Notes under the pieces: model-generated
The model's input: the letters and a program-made list of their open reading frames with translations, nothing else
Told to the model about the DNA's origin: nothing
Database searches by the model: none
Program-made: the position numbers and the translations under genes
Assembly: GCF_002078875.1 (NCBI RefSeq)
Contig: NC_034414.1
Coordinates: 16,523,428 to 16,587,427 of the forward strand
Source: Numida meleagris
Lineage: Eukaryota; Chordata; Aves; Galliformes; Numididae
DNA length: 64,000 nt
Direction of reading: 5' to 3'
Part shown: positions 1 to 11,500 of the stretch, piece after piece
Position numbering within the stretch: position 1 is the stretch's first letter
Layout: the number at the start of each line of letters is the position of its first letter

Positions 1-732
1 GCACATCTCACACTGTTGCACCGCCATGGAATTAGCTTCACTTTTCTGTATAGAGTTGCAGTCATCTCGCTTGCCAGATAGGAAACTCCCTATAGGCATA
101 TTATAGGTTCTTATATTTTACAAAGTGCTGAGCAGATCATGTTCAAGAAAATGCTAAACGCAGTGAATTTGTGTGTATCGATGCCTGCGTAAATCTTGTA
201 GAAAACTTTATCACCTCTCCTTTCCCATTTACTCCTGACTGCAAATTTTCCCTTACGTGTCCCTTTCCTTCTTTTCTCCCTTACCTTCCACATCCTTTCC
301 TTGGCAGCTGCCAGGAGCACTCAGCATAATCCCATCGAGAACCACTCCAAGTGCTGTCAGCACTCAGTCAGCAGGTAGAGTTCACGTAACAGATTGTTTT
401 CAGGATCAGTTTCGACATCCACCGTTTTAATATCTAAATAGTCATGGCTCTGAGCCGTATCGTGGGGCCTTTCCCATTGCGTACAGGAAGATTTCCATCT
501 TGCCAGGACAGAGCAAGTCTTGCCTGGCATCTGAACCGCCCACAAAAATTAGTCAGGCAGTAACTAGTTGAGTGTGGCTTCACCTCTGCTTACAACAGCC
601 CTTATCGTAAGCAGCTTTCAAAAGTTAAAGAAATTTCTTTTCATGCTGCAAATGTCGAAGAAACAACCTTTATCTATGACCTCATCTGTAACCTAGTTAA
701 GGGAGCATCTTACCACCAGTTTGTTCTGAATC

Positions 733-800
733 ATGGAATCATTAGGGTTGGAAAAGTCCACTAAGATCATCCAGTCCAAACGTCAGCCCGTATTCATTCT
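733..800 (-). repeat. CR1 LINE fragment, 3' end
   Basis: It reads as the reverse complement of the CR1 tail: GAATCATGGAATCATTAGGG, then TTGGAAAAG and AGATCATCCAGTCCAAAC. Only the extreme 3' end is kept, which is typical 5' truncation. Confidence 0.8.
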
Positions 801-1036
801 GATACTATTTCTCCATCTTCTAATCTTACAGCACTTGGCTTGATGATGCTTTTAGTGGTGGAGGTGAGCTTTGTCCGTTAAGATACAAATAAATGTAACA
901 GGCACATGTTAACAGACCATCACGTTTTGCAGTGTTTCCTCTGTACACCCAATTTACCCTAGAAGGGTAGTCACGCTACAAAGGCTGCAGATTCCATGGC
1001 CACCCAGATTCCGTGGTCACGCAGACTGTAGCAGGT

Positions 1037-1098
1037 TATTTTTATAGTATTACTTTATTATTTTTATTCTATTTTATTATTTTTATCGTATTATTTTA
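1037..1098. repeat. AT-rich low-complexity (TTTTATTA-type)
   Basis: Irregular TTATTTTTAT units without a clean period. Confidence 0.8.
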
Positions 1099-4000
1099 GA
1101 TGTTGAGTATCAACCATAGCTGATTGGGGATAAGGTGAGGCAGGACCTGGCTGTTACATGAATAAATGCTGTGTCTCTGAAGACAGATGGATTCCAGATT
1201 TATCTCCTGCACTCTCAGAAATGTGGGCTCCTCAGCAGCTCAAGTATGACTGTGCAGAGATTCTATTTGCAACCACTGACTGAAATTTTGCCATCTGTAT
1301 CAAACCTGTGGTGCACAGAGGAAAGAGGGCAAGTATGTGAATGTCATTTTGCAATGAATTGAATGTTGTGATGAAAAGCCAGTTACCATGTGTGGGCAGA
1401 TGGAAGGTAGGAAGCGATCACTTATATATAAACCACTTAATGGTTTTCTTCCAAAAATGAGACAGAATTACTTGAGTTTCAGAATCCCTCAAAGGAACCT
1501 TTTATTGTTCTACTTGGTACAGGACACCTGTGCCGTGCAAGGATGCTTGGAGCAGCAGAGGCATGTAAAGATGCTACCTTAAATCACAGCACTTCTCTGT
1601 GATGCATTCAGCATCTGTTCTTGCATCCTCGTTATCTTGATGCCAGCTCTGCTACATTAATCCTGCATTTGGAGAAGGAATCTTGGGGTACGCTTTATGC
1701 TACGTCATAACTGAAGCTAAGGTACTCCTAAAGTGATTCCCATGCAATGGATAGCACTGGAGTGAGGCTGAAGAAACCTGCCACTGCCTGTTGTAGTAAG
1801 GCCTCAGATGATACCTTGTGGCCATCGGTGTGCAAATGTAAAGTTTTAGGTCGCTGCAAGCACTGGAGAAAGGGAGATGCATAGCTGCACAAATGGACCT
1901 TCTTGGTTGGTTCCTCAAACACAGCATGGGCTAGAGTGAATGACCTTGCAGTCTGGAGCAGGCAGAACATACTGCGGTTGAATTTTCATTTGAATTTCTT
2001 CCTATGTGTTTTACTTGGGGATTTTTACAGTACTCCTTGAATACTTTTCTCTGCACTGACTCCTTTAATTTTTACTGGCGCTTTGGATTTCCACTGAAAT
2101 ATTGGAGTTGCCTGTAATAAAAGATGGCTCTTCGCAAAGAGCATAGGGCAAAAGACAACTGCGACTGACTTTGTCTCTTCAGACAGAATCACTCTCCTTT
2201 CATAGTTCCCATGTTTCCCACCGAAGGGATAATTTTTTCTCTCTTTGGAACAAAACCTTTACTGAGAACTAGAAAGAAAGTGTGGCTCCAGCACCAGGAA
2301 TAGTTAATTTTATAAGCAGCTCTGCAAAGGTAGCTGGTATGGAGGTTTAAACAGCAACTCTTACTTGTGCAGCGCAGAGAAATGCGATGACTGCTTTTCT
2401 GGTATCTGCAGCAGGGAGTGTAGTTATGACCAGAAAAGCATTCAGAGTCCAAGAATCACCACCAGAAAACCCACTGAACTATTTTTATGTTTTCAGAACT
2501 TTTTATGGTGACATGTTCCTCCTCCTCAGGCAGTGCCAGCCCCTCTGCTAGCCTGCAGGAGGCTTTGGGAACAGGCCCTTTTACCCTCACCATCTCACTA
2601 ACACAGAATACCCTTAAGTGTTGTTTCAATTGATACCACTAGGACACTTTTCATACTTTTTTTTTTTTTTTAGTATTTTCCTCTTGCAAACTTGTCAGCC
2701 ACCTCTCCTTTAGCTCACTTCTCTGGGAAGGCTCTGTCCCATTGTACTCTGATCTCTTGATTCACGGTGTCTCCAGATCTTCCAGTCTGTAGCTGCCATA
2801 ACCTCTCTGGGGTCACGATGGATGCTGGAAATGGCTGCACTAGAAATGCAAGGGCTGTAATTCCAGGCATGGCACTTGAGCTCTGCCTACGAAGGAAAGT
2901 ATTCCAGTTGATACATGCATCATTTTCTACAGTTATATCTATAATGCAGCTGAGCTCTTTTTCTTGGCTGTCTTGGCTCCATGAAAGTAGCCTCCTTGAT
3001 ATTTAGCCATCACCCGCTCCCAGCCAGTGGTGCAGGAGATGATGGTAACACTCTCTCACTATGTCAGGCAGCTCTAATTAATGGCAGTGCAGTTATTTAG
3101 TTCTGAACGCTACGCGTTGTTTAACACTAAGAAGCCACTTTTTCCAAAGCATTGCCTAAAAATCCTCTGTAACCTTAGGCCTCGCTTGCGCTGCGCTACC
3201 TTTTGCAGGGAATGGTGGTCTGAACCAGCACGATGGATAAAAGAAGAGGGAAAATGTTACCGTTACCAACAGGCAGCATGTGAGCAACTGGTGTTGGAGA
3301 AGCTATTGAGTGCTGCCCATAGAGTCTGGCGGATGGCCTGAGCTTTCTGAAGTGTGTCCTGATGAGTCCATGACCTCACCCACCCCTTGCTAAGGTTTCT
3401 TCAGTTGTCTTCCTGGGAGGTGTAATCTTAACTACAGCTCTTGTATGTATATGTTGTCCTTCTCGTGTCTGTTTTTTTTTTTTTTTTTAGAGGAGATGAG
3501 GGAACCTGCATCCAGACAGTATTTACCTCAGTCATTTCTAACTTACTCTAGATTATCTATACACATCTTCACTTGTGATAAACAGTGAGAAGGACTAAAA
3601 ATCCCTATATATGTTTAGCTTGAGGCTGCTTTCTATCTGAAAGATGGATGAGGAAGTATGAAGATGTATATCTGAGATGCTGGAAAAGGAAAGTGACTGT
3701 CCTGTGGCCTTAGAGGTAGAGGAGGAAACTGTTGTTGCTTGCTGTCTTTTTCTTACTGTTCTCTTTACATCCCCTTCACAAATCGCCACAGAACCTCCTC
3801 AACCTGTTTGGATCCAGTGACTTTGTCTTCAGTAAACAGTGCTGCCCAAGAGAAGTAAAGATGCATGTCTCGGTACTGATATTCGCCATAAAATAAACCT
3901 GTGTGTCATTTATAAGGCAGTAAATTCACTTTAGGGGCTTCTGCAGTTGTCATTAAGTGTTTAGCTCTACAGGAGCTCAGACAATTCTGGCAGCTGGGAG

Positions 4001-6635
4001 AGGAGGATGCTGTAAACTGGAGTAGGAGGGAGAAATCCAGAAGGAGTAAATATGTAGAAAGCATTTAGAGCATTTCAGTTGAGCCAAGTTTTCCAGCTGT
4101 GGTGGGATGGCAAGGTTATCCTGGAGGACATCCCTGGGAGTTCAGATACAGCTGGGCTCTTTGTTTTCCCTTCTAAGCCTCTGCACTTCCCTTCTTTCTC
4201 TGTCAGGGATGACAACAATGGCAGAAAACAAGAGCTGGCCTGCCTGTAGCTTCGGGGGGAGTGCTGGGCTTGCAGTCTACATTTCTCCCCTTCCTTCTTT
4301 GCACAGCCAGGCCCCAGACCTGCTGTGGCTTTCTCTACATTACGCAGAAAGGATGAAAGGAAAGTTATTTTCCCTGCCCCTTTTATGAAGGGGAAACTGA
4401 GGAAATGCTACACTATGACTTGCTCAGGTTTACATAAGAAAATTTAGGTGATACGGGGCATTGGCTCTGTGCTTGGAGTCCTCTGTGCTGGGAGCATACA
4501 GCCTTCTCTGAAGGGAGTCCCTCTTTCTTCCAACAAGAAACGGGAAAAAAAGTGAGGCCTGATAAGGTTATTTTTAACCTGTTTTTTACTTTCTAACAAA
4601 TGCATGTCAGACGTTTCGGGAATGTCGCAGCTTTGCTTTCCCTGGTTTTGCTGGAGGAATTCTTGCAGGGCTGGCAGAAAGGTGGGAGGCAGCTTCCTCA
4701 GCATGGAGGTCAGGCTTCTTTTCACAGCTGGCCAAATTTAATTTTCTCCAAATACCCCTGCAACATATGAGTAGGTTAAAACAGCATCTTTGTGGTTGGA
4801 GGAATGCTGTGCTCTTGGCTGCTACTAGATTTGCTATCACTCCAGACTGTGATGAATGTCACCTTAGCAAAGGTGTTGCTATTAAAGTCTCAAAGAAATA
4901 TAAACCTAATATCTGATAAGTATAAAATCTGATAAGTCTGTTTTTCCTAGCTGCCTACCTCCATAGCCTGGTCTCTCTCCTCTCTGTTTCAGCTTGGAGA
5001 CTGCCCCCTAGTCTGTTAATTGGAGGAGGAAGGGGAGTGCCAAGCAAGAACGCTGTGCTCTGTGAAAATAGATTTTCGTTCCAGCTCTGTACTGCAAAGA
5101 ATGAACTTCCACATGGTACGAGGCTCTGTGGGCTATGCCTGTGAATAGTCCTCCATCACAGCAAAGGTTGGCGTGGGGCTCTGAGCAGTCACCGGTGGAT
5201 CATCTCAGTCTCAATAACTCTCCTTACAGCAGGTACTTTCCTTTGAAAAAATGCTGGTCTCGGTTCTCTATTGAAAGCTCTCAGTCAGTGTTATCTTTAT
5301 CTCTTCATTACAAAGTTTGCCATTAGTGTTTCAAAGCAGCCCTGATTTGGGCTCTAGTTTACTGCAGAACTTCTATTGAGAAAGACTAGCTGCTGGTTTT
5401 CCCATCTTGAAGAAAGCTGAGATTTCTCCAGGTTTTAAATGCCACCTGGAATCAGCCCTCTTTGAAATAAGCGTTCTTTATGTAGAAAACAAGCAGCAAG
5501 GTAGAGCAGGAAGCTTTATTTTCCTTTGTGGGTCAACTTGAAGGTCAGCACTATAGACGTTCTGTAACTCCTCAGCACCATCCCAACATTAAACCCTTCT
5601 GAGGAAAGGAAACCTGAGGGAATTCTGCACCTGGTAACCATCAGGTCCCAAAAGATTTCCTGAGCATTTGGTCCCACTGTTTGAGATGGGCAGGGGTCCA
5701 TGGGGCACCAAGAAGAAATCTCAATTGTGGCCGCAGAACATACAGCAAGGCAAATCCATTAGGATGTGGCCACTGTCTGGGGAACCTCTGAAAGGAAAAG
5801 CAAGTTTTAAACATCTATTGGTTAAGTGCTTGCATGTGATTTACAGCTCGCTTGTGATTTCCAAGGGGATGCTTTGTTGGTTCCATCTGCATATAGACTG
5901 TAGCAACTGTATTTCCTATGGCAGATTTGGTGTTGGCACAAGGGAAAATGGAGAACCCCATGGAATCCTTATCCCCATCCCTGCTGCTGAGGTGTTTGTG
6001 GTACCTGGGTGTGAGGAAGATGTGGGACACCTTGGGGGCAGCCAGCACAGCTCAGCTCCTGGCATGGCGTCCCCAGCAGCGCCAAGGCCTCGTGTCACAG
6101 AGCAGCTTCCGCCCATTTCTCACTGGTTATGTGTTTCTATCAACAGGCAGTGTGTTTGGGGGAAAAAGCAACCGAACTCCTACTGAAAAATGTCATTCTT
6201 TGTGACGGAGCGTTGTGAGAAAATACTGGTTTCGGTGGGAGGAGGAAGGTGAAGGAAAACCCGCACCTTGGAAGAAAACAGCTGCCCTTTTTCCTGGATG
6301 AAGGAGCAGGTATGGGCACACTCACTGCTTTAGCTGATGCACAAGTAGTTTCTTTGCAAACATATAGTGAGCACTTTTGTCTGCCCCTTCTCGTGTCCCC
6401 CTCACGCTCTGGGTAACTGGTTCAGGAAAAAAGAGAAAAAAAAAAAAAAACAACACTAAAACAAAACCAAGAGACGAATCTTTCCAGAAAGAAGAGCGAG
6501 GACCCCGGCTCGAGCCCAACCGCCGCTCCCCGCCAGGTGCACGGCGCGGGCCTGTGCGGACACACGGCTCCTCCCCGGGCCGCGGTGCGGGCGGGAGGAT
6601 CCCAGCCCCCTTCAGTGAGGCAGGAGCGGGGGGGC

Positions 6636-6662
6636 AGGAGGAGGAGGAGGAGGAGGAGGAGG
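6636..6662 (+). repeat. (AGG)n microsatellite in 5'UTR/promoter
   Basis: About nine uninterrupted AGG triplets lie roughly 120 nt before the LRP5 start codon. The tract is slippage-prone and purine-rich and can form triplex or G-rich structure. It is probably within the promoter or leader. Confidence 0.9.
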
Positions 6663-6721
6663 GCCGGGCGCGGCGCCTCCCCCTTCCCGCCTCCCTCCCC
6701 GCCGAGCGCAGCGCCCCGAGC

Positions 6722-6736
6722 ATGGAACCTGCCTGA
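6722..6736 (+). promoter_or_regulatory. Minimal upstream ORF (4 codons) in LRP5 5' leader
   Basis: ATG-GAA-CCT-GCC-TGA encodes MEPA and ends 45 nt before the LRP5 start codon. Its context is strong (A at -3, G at +4), as good as that of the main ATG. If transcription starts upstream of 6722, ribosomes would have to reinitiate or leak past it, which would lower LRP5 translation. The reading frame is seen directly. Its presence in mature mRNA is inferred. Confidence 0.6.
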
Positions 6737-6781
6737 GACGCTCGGCGGGCTCCGCTCCGGCAGCTGCTGCTGCGGCACAAC

Positions 6782-6869
6782 ATGGAGGCGGCGCCGCCGC
6801 TCCCGCTGCTGCTGCTGCTGCGGCTCCTGGCCGCCTCGGTGCTGCGCTGCGAGCCGGGCTCGGCCGGGG
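6782..6869 (+). CDS. LRP5: LRP5 coding exon 1: start codon and signal peptide
   Basis: This exon encodes residues 1-29 plus the first base of codon 30. It starts MEAAPPLPLLLLLRLL, a typical secretory signal peptide: a short n-region, a leucine-rich hydrophobic core (residues 7-21) built largely from CTG codons, then a polar and small-residue stretch (CEPGSAGG/A). Cleavage probably falls near the exon junction, just before the first propeller. This ATG was chosen because it begins MEAAPP as human LRP5 does, has A at -3 and G at +4, and is followed by a clean donor (GGGG|GTAAGT). The first G of the donor is at 6870. Codon 30 (GCG, Ala) is split with exon 2. The leucine run is shorter than in human LRP5. 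Confidence 0.95.
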
Positions 6870-6880
6870 GTAAGTGCCGC

Positions 6881-6913
6881 GGGAAGGGGGTGGGGGTGGG
6901 GGGGCGGCGGCGG
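6881..6913 (+). repeat. G-rich tract with quadruplex potential beside exon 1 donor
   Basis: Runs of 3, 5, 5 and 7 or more guanines are separated by one to three bases, starting about 11 nt after the exon 1 GT. They satisfy the usual G3+N1-7 quadruplex pattern on the non-template strand, so the nascent RNA would carry it too. Confidence 0.75.
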
Positions 6914-7026
6914 AGAGAGCTTCTGCCCCTTTTGTTGGAGGAGTTTCTCCAAACTTCCCCAGAACTCCGCCGGGGAGGGACGCGCACATGGACGGGACGG
7001 GCAGAGCGGGGCTCCCCAGGGCTGGC

Positions 7027-7062
7027 GGCGGGGGGAGGGAGGGGAGGGGAGGGGAGGGGAGG
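7027..7062 (+). repeat. (GGGGA)n G-rich tandem repeat in intron 1
   Basis: Consecutive GGGGA-type units follow a GGGGGG run about 160 nt into intron 1. The tract is an uninterrupted purine tract and another quadruplex candidate on the RNA-like strand. Confidence 0.85.
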
Positions 7063-8009
7063 TAGCGTGTGTGCCCCCCACCCCGGCTCCTCCCGGCCCA
7101 GGGGCGCGGGGGGGGGCGCGCCGCACGCAGAGGCCTCCCCTCCCCTCCTGGCGGGGCTGCTTCCCCCGGGGACCGGGCTGCGGAGGGGGACTCTCGGTGG
7201 CCGCGTCCGGTTGCAAAAGAGAGACAAAAGTCGTGTGCGCGTCCCCCCCACCCCCCCGCGCCGCGCTTCCGCGGCCCCGGATTTCTGCGGGGTTTGGAGG
7301 AGCTGGTGTCGGGTGTCACTCACGGGCGGAATCCGAGGCTCGGCGAGGCTGCGGAGGGGGTGGGGGAACGGCGAGCACCCCCCCCCCCGCGCACCCGGGC
7401 TCCGTCTGAGGGCCGTGGGCGGCGGGCGGGCGCTGGGTCCGCGGGACTGCGCGCCGCACGTGCGGGGCTCCGGCTCGGCGCTGTGCCTCGCTGCGGCGGT
7501 TTCCCGGCCGGCTGGGAAAAGTCGGCGGCGCGGCCGAGGCGGGCAGAACTGCACCCCGGGGCCTCTTTTATTGGGCCACCCACCTTTCTGAAGCGGCTGC
7601 AGTTATTAGTGCTGTCACTGGGAGCGGGAGCGCTGACCGTTGGCTGCTGGCATTGCTGCTCTCTATTTTTAGTTGGAACTCTATGTAGGTGTGTGTTATG
7701 TTTTGCTTATTCTGTCCTGTTTGTGTGCGGAAGACGTCCAACTCAGGATGCCCCTTCTCCTAACCCTAACCCTCGGTCTTCCAAAATTGTTTTAGAAAAC
7801 CCAAAGTGGGACTCGTTCCATTCCGAGCGCTCACGTTGGTGTGAAGATGTTCCTACTTGTGTGAGTTAAACTATGCAGCTTTAGGAATAAAGAAGTGAGC
7901 TCACGGCTGTTTTATGTGGAGGGTGAAGAGCTCATGGTGTTCCTTGGGGGCTGCTGCACATTTGCTTGCTGGTGCTGTGAATTCTTTTTAAAATATTCAG
8001 CGGCTTCCC

Positions 8010-8330
8010 AGTATTTAAAGGGGGGCTGTAAGAAGGGAAGGGACACACTCTTTAGCAGGGACTGCTGTGATAGGACAAGGGGAAATGGCCTCAAACTAAA
8101 AGAGGGGAGACTTAGGCTGTATGTAAGGAAAAAGACTTTTACAATGATGGTAGTGAAGCACTGGCACAGGCTGCCCAGAGAGGCAGTGGATGCCTCATCC
8201 TTGGAGACACCCAAGGTCAGACTGGACAGGCTCTGAGCGCCTGATCTAGTGTAGGTGTCCCTGTTCACTGCAGGGGAGTTGAACCGGGTGGCCTTTAAGG
8301 GTCCCTTCCAACTCATGTAATTCTCTGATT
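8010..8330 (+). repeat. CR1 LINE fragment, 3' region
   Basis: It contains the CR1 3' landmarks in order: TGATAGGACAAGGGGAAATG, an AGAGGGGAGACTTAGGCTG segment, CACTGGCACAGGCTGCCCAG, TGGAGACACCCAAGGTCAGA, and the terminal CCTTCCAACTCATGTAATTC. It is 5' truncated. An open frame here (7895-8236) and its antisense are CR1-derived and not a gene. Confidence 0.95.
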
Positions 8331-8439
8331 CCTTTTTATTAAGGAGATGACTTTTAGTAGTTGTAGGGTAATAGTGTACTTCAACTCACTGTGACGTTAA
8401 GTTGTAACTCAGAGGATGGATTTGATTCATACTGTAGAG

Positions 8440-8562
8440 GCAGTGCTTCTGTTATTGTGGCACCGAGGGACGTGGTCAGTGGGCATGGTGATGATGGGCT
8501 GACAGTTGGATTCGGTGATCTTAGTGGATTCTTCCAATCTTAATGATTCTGTGATTCTATTA
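8440..8562 (+). repeat. CR1 LINE fragment, 3' end (second subfamily)
   Basis: It matches a different CR1 3' type, with a GGGCATGGTGATGATGGGCT segment, TTGGATTCGGTGATCTTAGT and the end ATGATTCTGTGATTCTATT. It sits about 100 bp after the previous CR1 in the same orientation but is a separate, diverged copy. Confidence 0.85.
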
Positions 8563-11500
8563 ATTCAGTATATGTTCTATATCAGAAGTTACCTTCCTTA
8601 AAAACATGTGGAAAAACTCAATAAATGTACTGTTTTCTAGTAATTAGCTGAAGAGTCTTGGCTATAAATCTTAATGACTGCTTTTGTTGTGAGGGCTTAA
8701 TGGGAGTGTATGTGGTTCTTTGAGTTGGTCTAGTGAGGTTTTTAGGGACAGTTCATCAGTCCACTCAGGGCGTGGGTGACCATGAGAGGCTCCTGTGTTT
8801 GGGCATTTAGGGTGTTCTGTGTTTGTAGACTGCAGAACGCCAGCAAATCGCACCGTGCCCTGCATTGCTGCCTTCCAGACGTGTTTGTGAAGCTGCAACC
8901 CCTGTGAGCCCCAGGGATGAGCGTGCTCTGTGCACGTGAGGCTGAGCAGCTGTGAGCGTGCTGAGGAGGCTCCTGCTTCCAGCTCCCTGGCCCTGTGAGC
9001 AGATGCCTGACTTTAAGGGGCTTTTACCTCTCAGAAGTGTTTTGATGTGCTTATCTCACACTTGTGTAAATAGATCTCGGCAGGATTGGGGATGTACTGG
9101 AACTTCTCTAGTGTTGAAGCTTCTGCTAAGTTCAGCTTGGTAGAGTGGATTCGGAATGCTTTGGCCATGAAATAACTTTGCTATGGAGCGGTGTCCTTGC
9201 TCTGTATGTGGTCATGTATGGAGTTGGTTTTATTTACGCGGCTTGGAATAATGATAAACCTCTGTAAGATGTGCACTGTTCTGACCTGGAGGTGAGACAG
9301 AGTGATCACTGTACTTGGTGCTTCTGTGGAGGGAGGGAGGGATCTCTGCCTCTGAGAGCTACTCAGGAGCTATGGCAAGGATGTATTTTTGTCTGAAAAT
9401 ATTTAAGTGCTTAATGCTGTATAGCAGATGTTTTATGTCTGGCTCTTAAAAAGTAGAAGCGTTTGAAATAACTCTCGTTAAAATGTTACCTTCAGCAAGA
9501 ATTGCTCTTAAATTCACCGGAGCTTGCTTAGCTGCTGCCTGTGGTGCGATGTATTGGGAGATCGTGATTTTCTTTAATGGAATGATGATTTGCCCGATAC
9601 TGAGACATGCAAAATAAAGACAGCTGAACAGAGGAGCGTGCTGGATCATCACAGGAGCTTGGAACATGGGATGCACTGTGAAATAAAAAATGCACTTGAG
9701 CACAGCCCTTACAAAGGCTTTTAATTCATACTGTTTTTCTTGAGATAATCTAAAACTGATGAAACTTCTCGCTGTGCCTAAGCGTGGAATGCAGCAAGAT
9801 GGAACACGTGCTTAATTTGGTGACGAGGGAATGCGCTGTGTGGGAGTCCCTATGACTTCAGTGCTGCTTCAGTCAGTCCGTCATTGGCTCAGGGAGCTCT
9901 TCTGGCAACCAGTGCCAGCACGATGCGAGTCACAGGCACAGGTCCTCTGGGCTAGAGAGGCAACACCGGAGCTTCAGGCTTACCATGAAGTTTAAGTTCG
10001 TATTTTCAGAGTGCTGGCTGCTCTGTCTCCAGACAAAGGCTTTTGGTTTCATTTAGGTATGGTGTCTGAACTCATCTGTTAAGTCTGAGCACTTTAAATT
10101 TACTCTCAGGGTAGATGTTTACATAATGAATGTATCAGTCGGACACATAAGGTCAATACTTCAGAAGAGTGTGAATGTATTTCAGCAGTAGCCCAGTGTA
10201 AACTCCGTCGTTTACTCCTTTTGCTATTTTAAAGGTTTTTTTCCTCAGCTGCTTCAACTTCTATCTTAAGCAAATAAAACCAATCATATAATGTAATAGA
10301 AAAATAGGCCTCGGTGTTGTTCCAGCAGTAAATTTTCTCTGTCCTGCTTGCTTCTTGGATAATGCAAGCCAAGGTGACTTGTAACAAACACAGATCGTTT
10401 CTGAGAACTTGTTATGCCTTACTGTTATGGTAAGGTCTGTCTGTAACAACAAATAAATGTTACAAAACCTCTCCTGGAATGAACACTCACATGGCTTACA
10501 AAAGAGCCTCACAAGGGAGTCCAATGTGAATTCGCTTCTATTTAGCCAGTAATGTGAAATTGAAAGTATAAATAATAATAATAAATCAGAAACGGCTTTA
10601 ATGGCAGCAGTTCAGTTTGCTTACTTTCGCGTTAGGCCTGTATTTTTGGTGGATGTAGTTTATGGTATGAAGGCAGCCTGCCTGCTTGGGGTAGGGAACA
10701 ACCACTGAGTTGAAATGCGGTGTTAGGAAGGAGCTGCACGTTGTAGGTGACTTCATTGCTCTTCATTCTAAGACGTGGGGACAATTTTCCATTTTTCATC
10801 GTGTTGCTTTCCAAAATAATGTGGCCAGCAGCGCTGCGTGTTGACTTAGAGCATGACCAGATTGTGACAGCGTTGGCTGGGGACGCTGGCTGGCCTGAGC
10901 CACGTGCCGTGTGGACGCTTGGGGCGTTTCCGAAGAAGTCAGAGGTGTTCCAACTGGGCGTTCTGAACTGGGAAATGCTTCTGGAGGGCCCTGCGCCTGT
11001 CAAGTTAGGCCATGGAAAATATCATGATAGAGTCGAAGGATATTTTGAGCAGATTTTGAGGTTGTGGGGGAATAAATGGTTGTAGTGAGAGGAGGAGAGA
11101 AAATTGGAAGAATGCCCCAGAGAGAGCATTGTTCAGTACTGTTTTTTGTTAGGAGTGTATGGGCCAACAATTCTTTTGGTTCCTTCATGTTCTTGGAAAA
11201 CTTAGAATGGAGGACTCACCAGTTCTTCATCTTGGTGGTTTCTGTTCTCTAAAGAATAGACGGGAAATATCTGTTAAGCTACAGAATTCTACTGAAAAGT
11301 TCCAGGGAGTTCCAGGAACAAGTGCTGGGTGCTGCGGGTCTGTGTAATTAGCAGGGGTTTTAGTTTAGCTGTTGTTTCCTTTGCTCTTTCTTGGCTTGTG
11401 CTTTACAAGCCAGCGCAGGCACATGGGAGGTGGTTGTTTTGTATTAATGTTACATCCGTGGATGACTTTTGCAAGGACACCAGTAAATTGATGCATGCTT

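Larger units (their letters stand above)
1..6400. other. Upstream flank, no supportable gene
   Basis: Mostly AT-rich single-copy-looking DNA. It contains a CR1 scrap (733-800), an AT-rich low-complexity stretch (1037-1098) and T-runs near 2659-2674 and 3472-3488. Open frames up to 172 codons occur (e.g. 5668-6186, +) but have no recognisable domain, no start context worth noting and no splice logic, so I treat them as chance. Distal LRP5 regulatory elements may lie here, but nothing in the sequence identifies them. Confidence 0.6.
6480..7570. promoter_or_regulatory. CpG island spanning LRP5 promoter, 5'UTR, exon 1 and start of intron 1
   Basis: Base composition changes sharply near 6480 from AT-rich to very GC-rich with dense CpG, and returns to AT-rich after about 7570. 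GC-box-like elements occur at 6526-6534 (CTCCCCGCC) and 6694-6703 (CCTCCCCGCC), and an E-box-like CAGGTG at 6534-6539. No convincing TATA box is seen in the 300 bases before the ATG. This suggests a broad, TATA-less housekeeping-type promoter with dispersed starts. Boundaries are by eye and the transcription start is unknown. Confidence 0.85.

Noticed and set aside
5668..6186. 172-codon + strand frame upstream of the promoter
   Set aside because: No recognisable domain. Antisense and third-frame ORFs of similar size overlap it, and nothing resembles an LRP5 exon.
6322..7554. 410-codon open frame on the minus strand across the CpG island, plus several overlapping GC-rich frames on both strands
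   Set aside because: Arg/Pro/Gly/Ser-rich low-complexity translations are expected from CpG-island composition. They overlap LRP5 exon 1 in antisense and contain no domain.
7759..7774. Telomere-like CCTAACCCTAACCC
   Set aside because: Only about two units; too short to call an interstitial telomeric array.
7895..8316. Frames on both strands between 7895 and 8316
   Set aside because: They lie mostly within a CR1 3' fragment; repeat-derived.
10632..11085. Overlapping 112- and 123-codon frames on opposite strands in intron 1
   Set aside because: Long frames on both strands at once point to locally low stop density. No domain, repeat or splice evidence was found.
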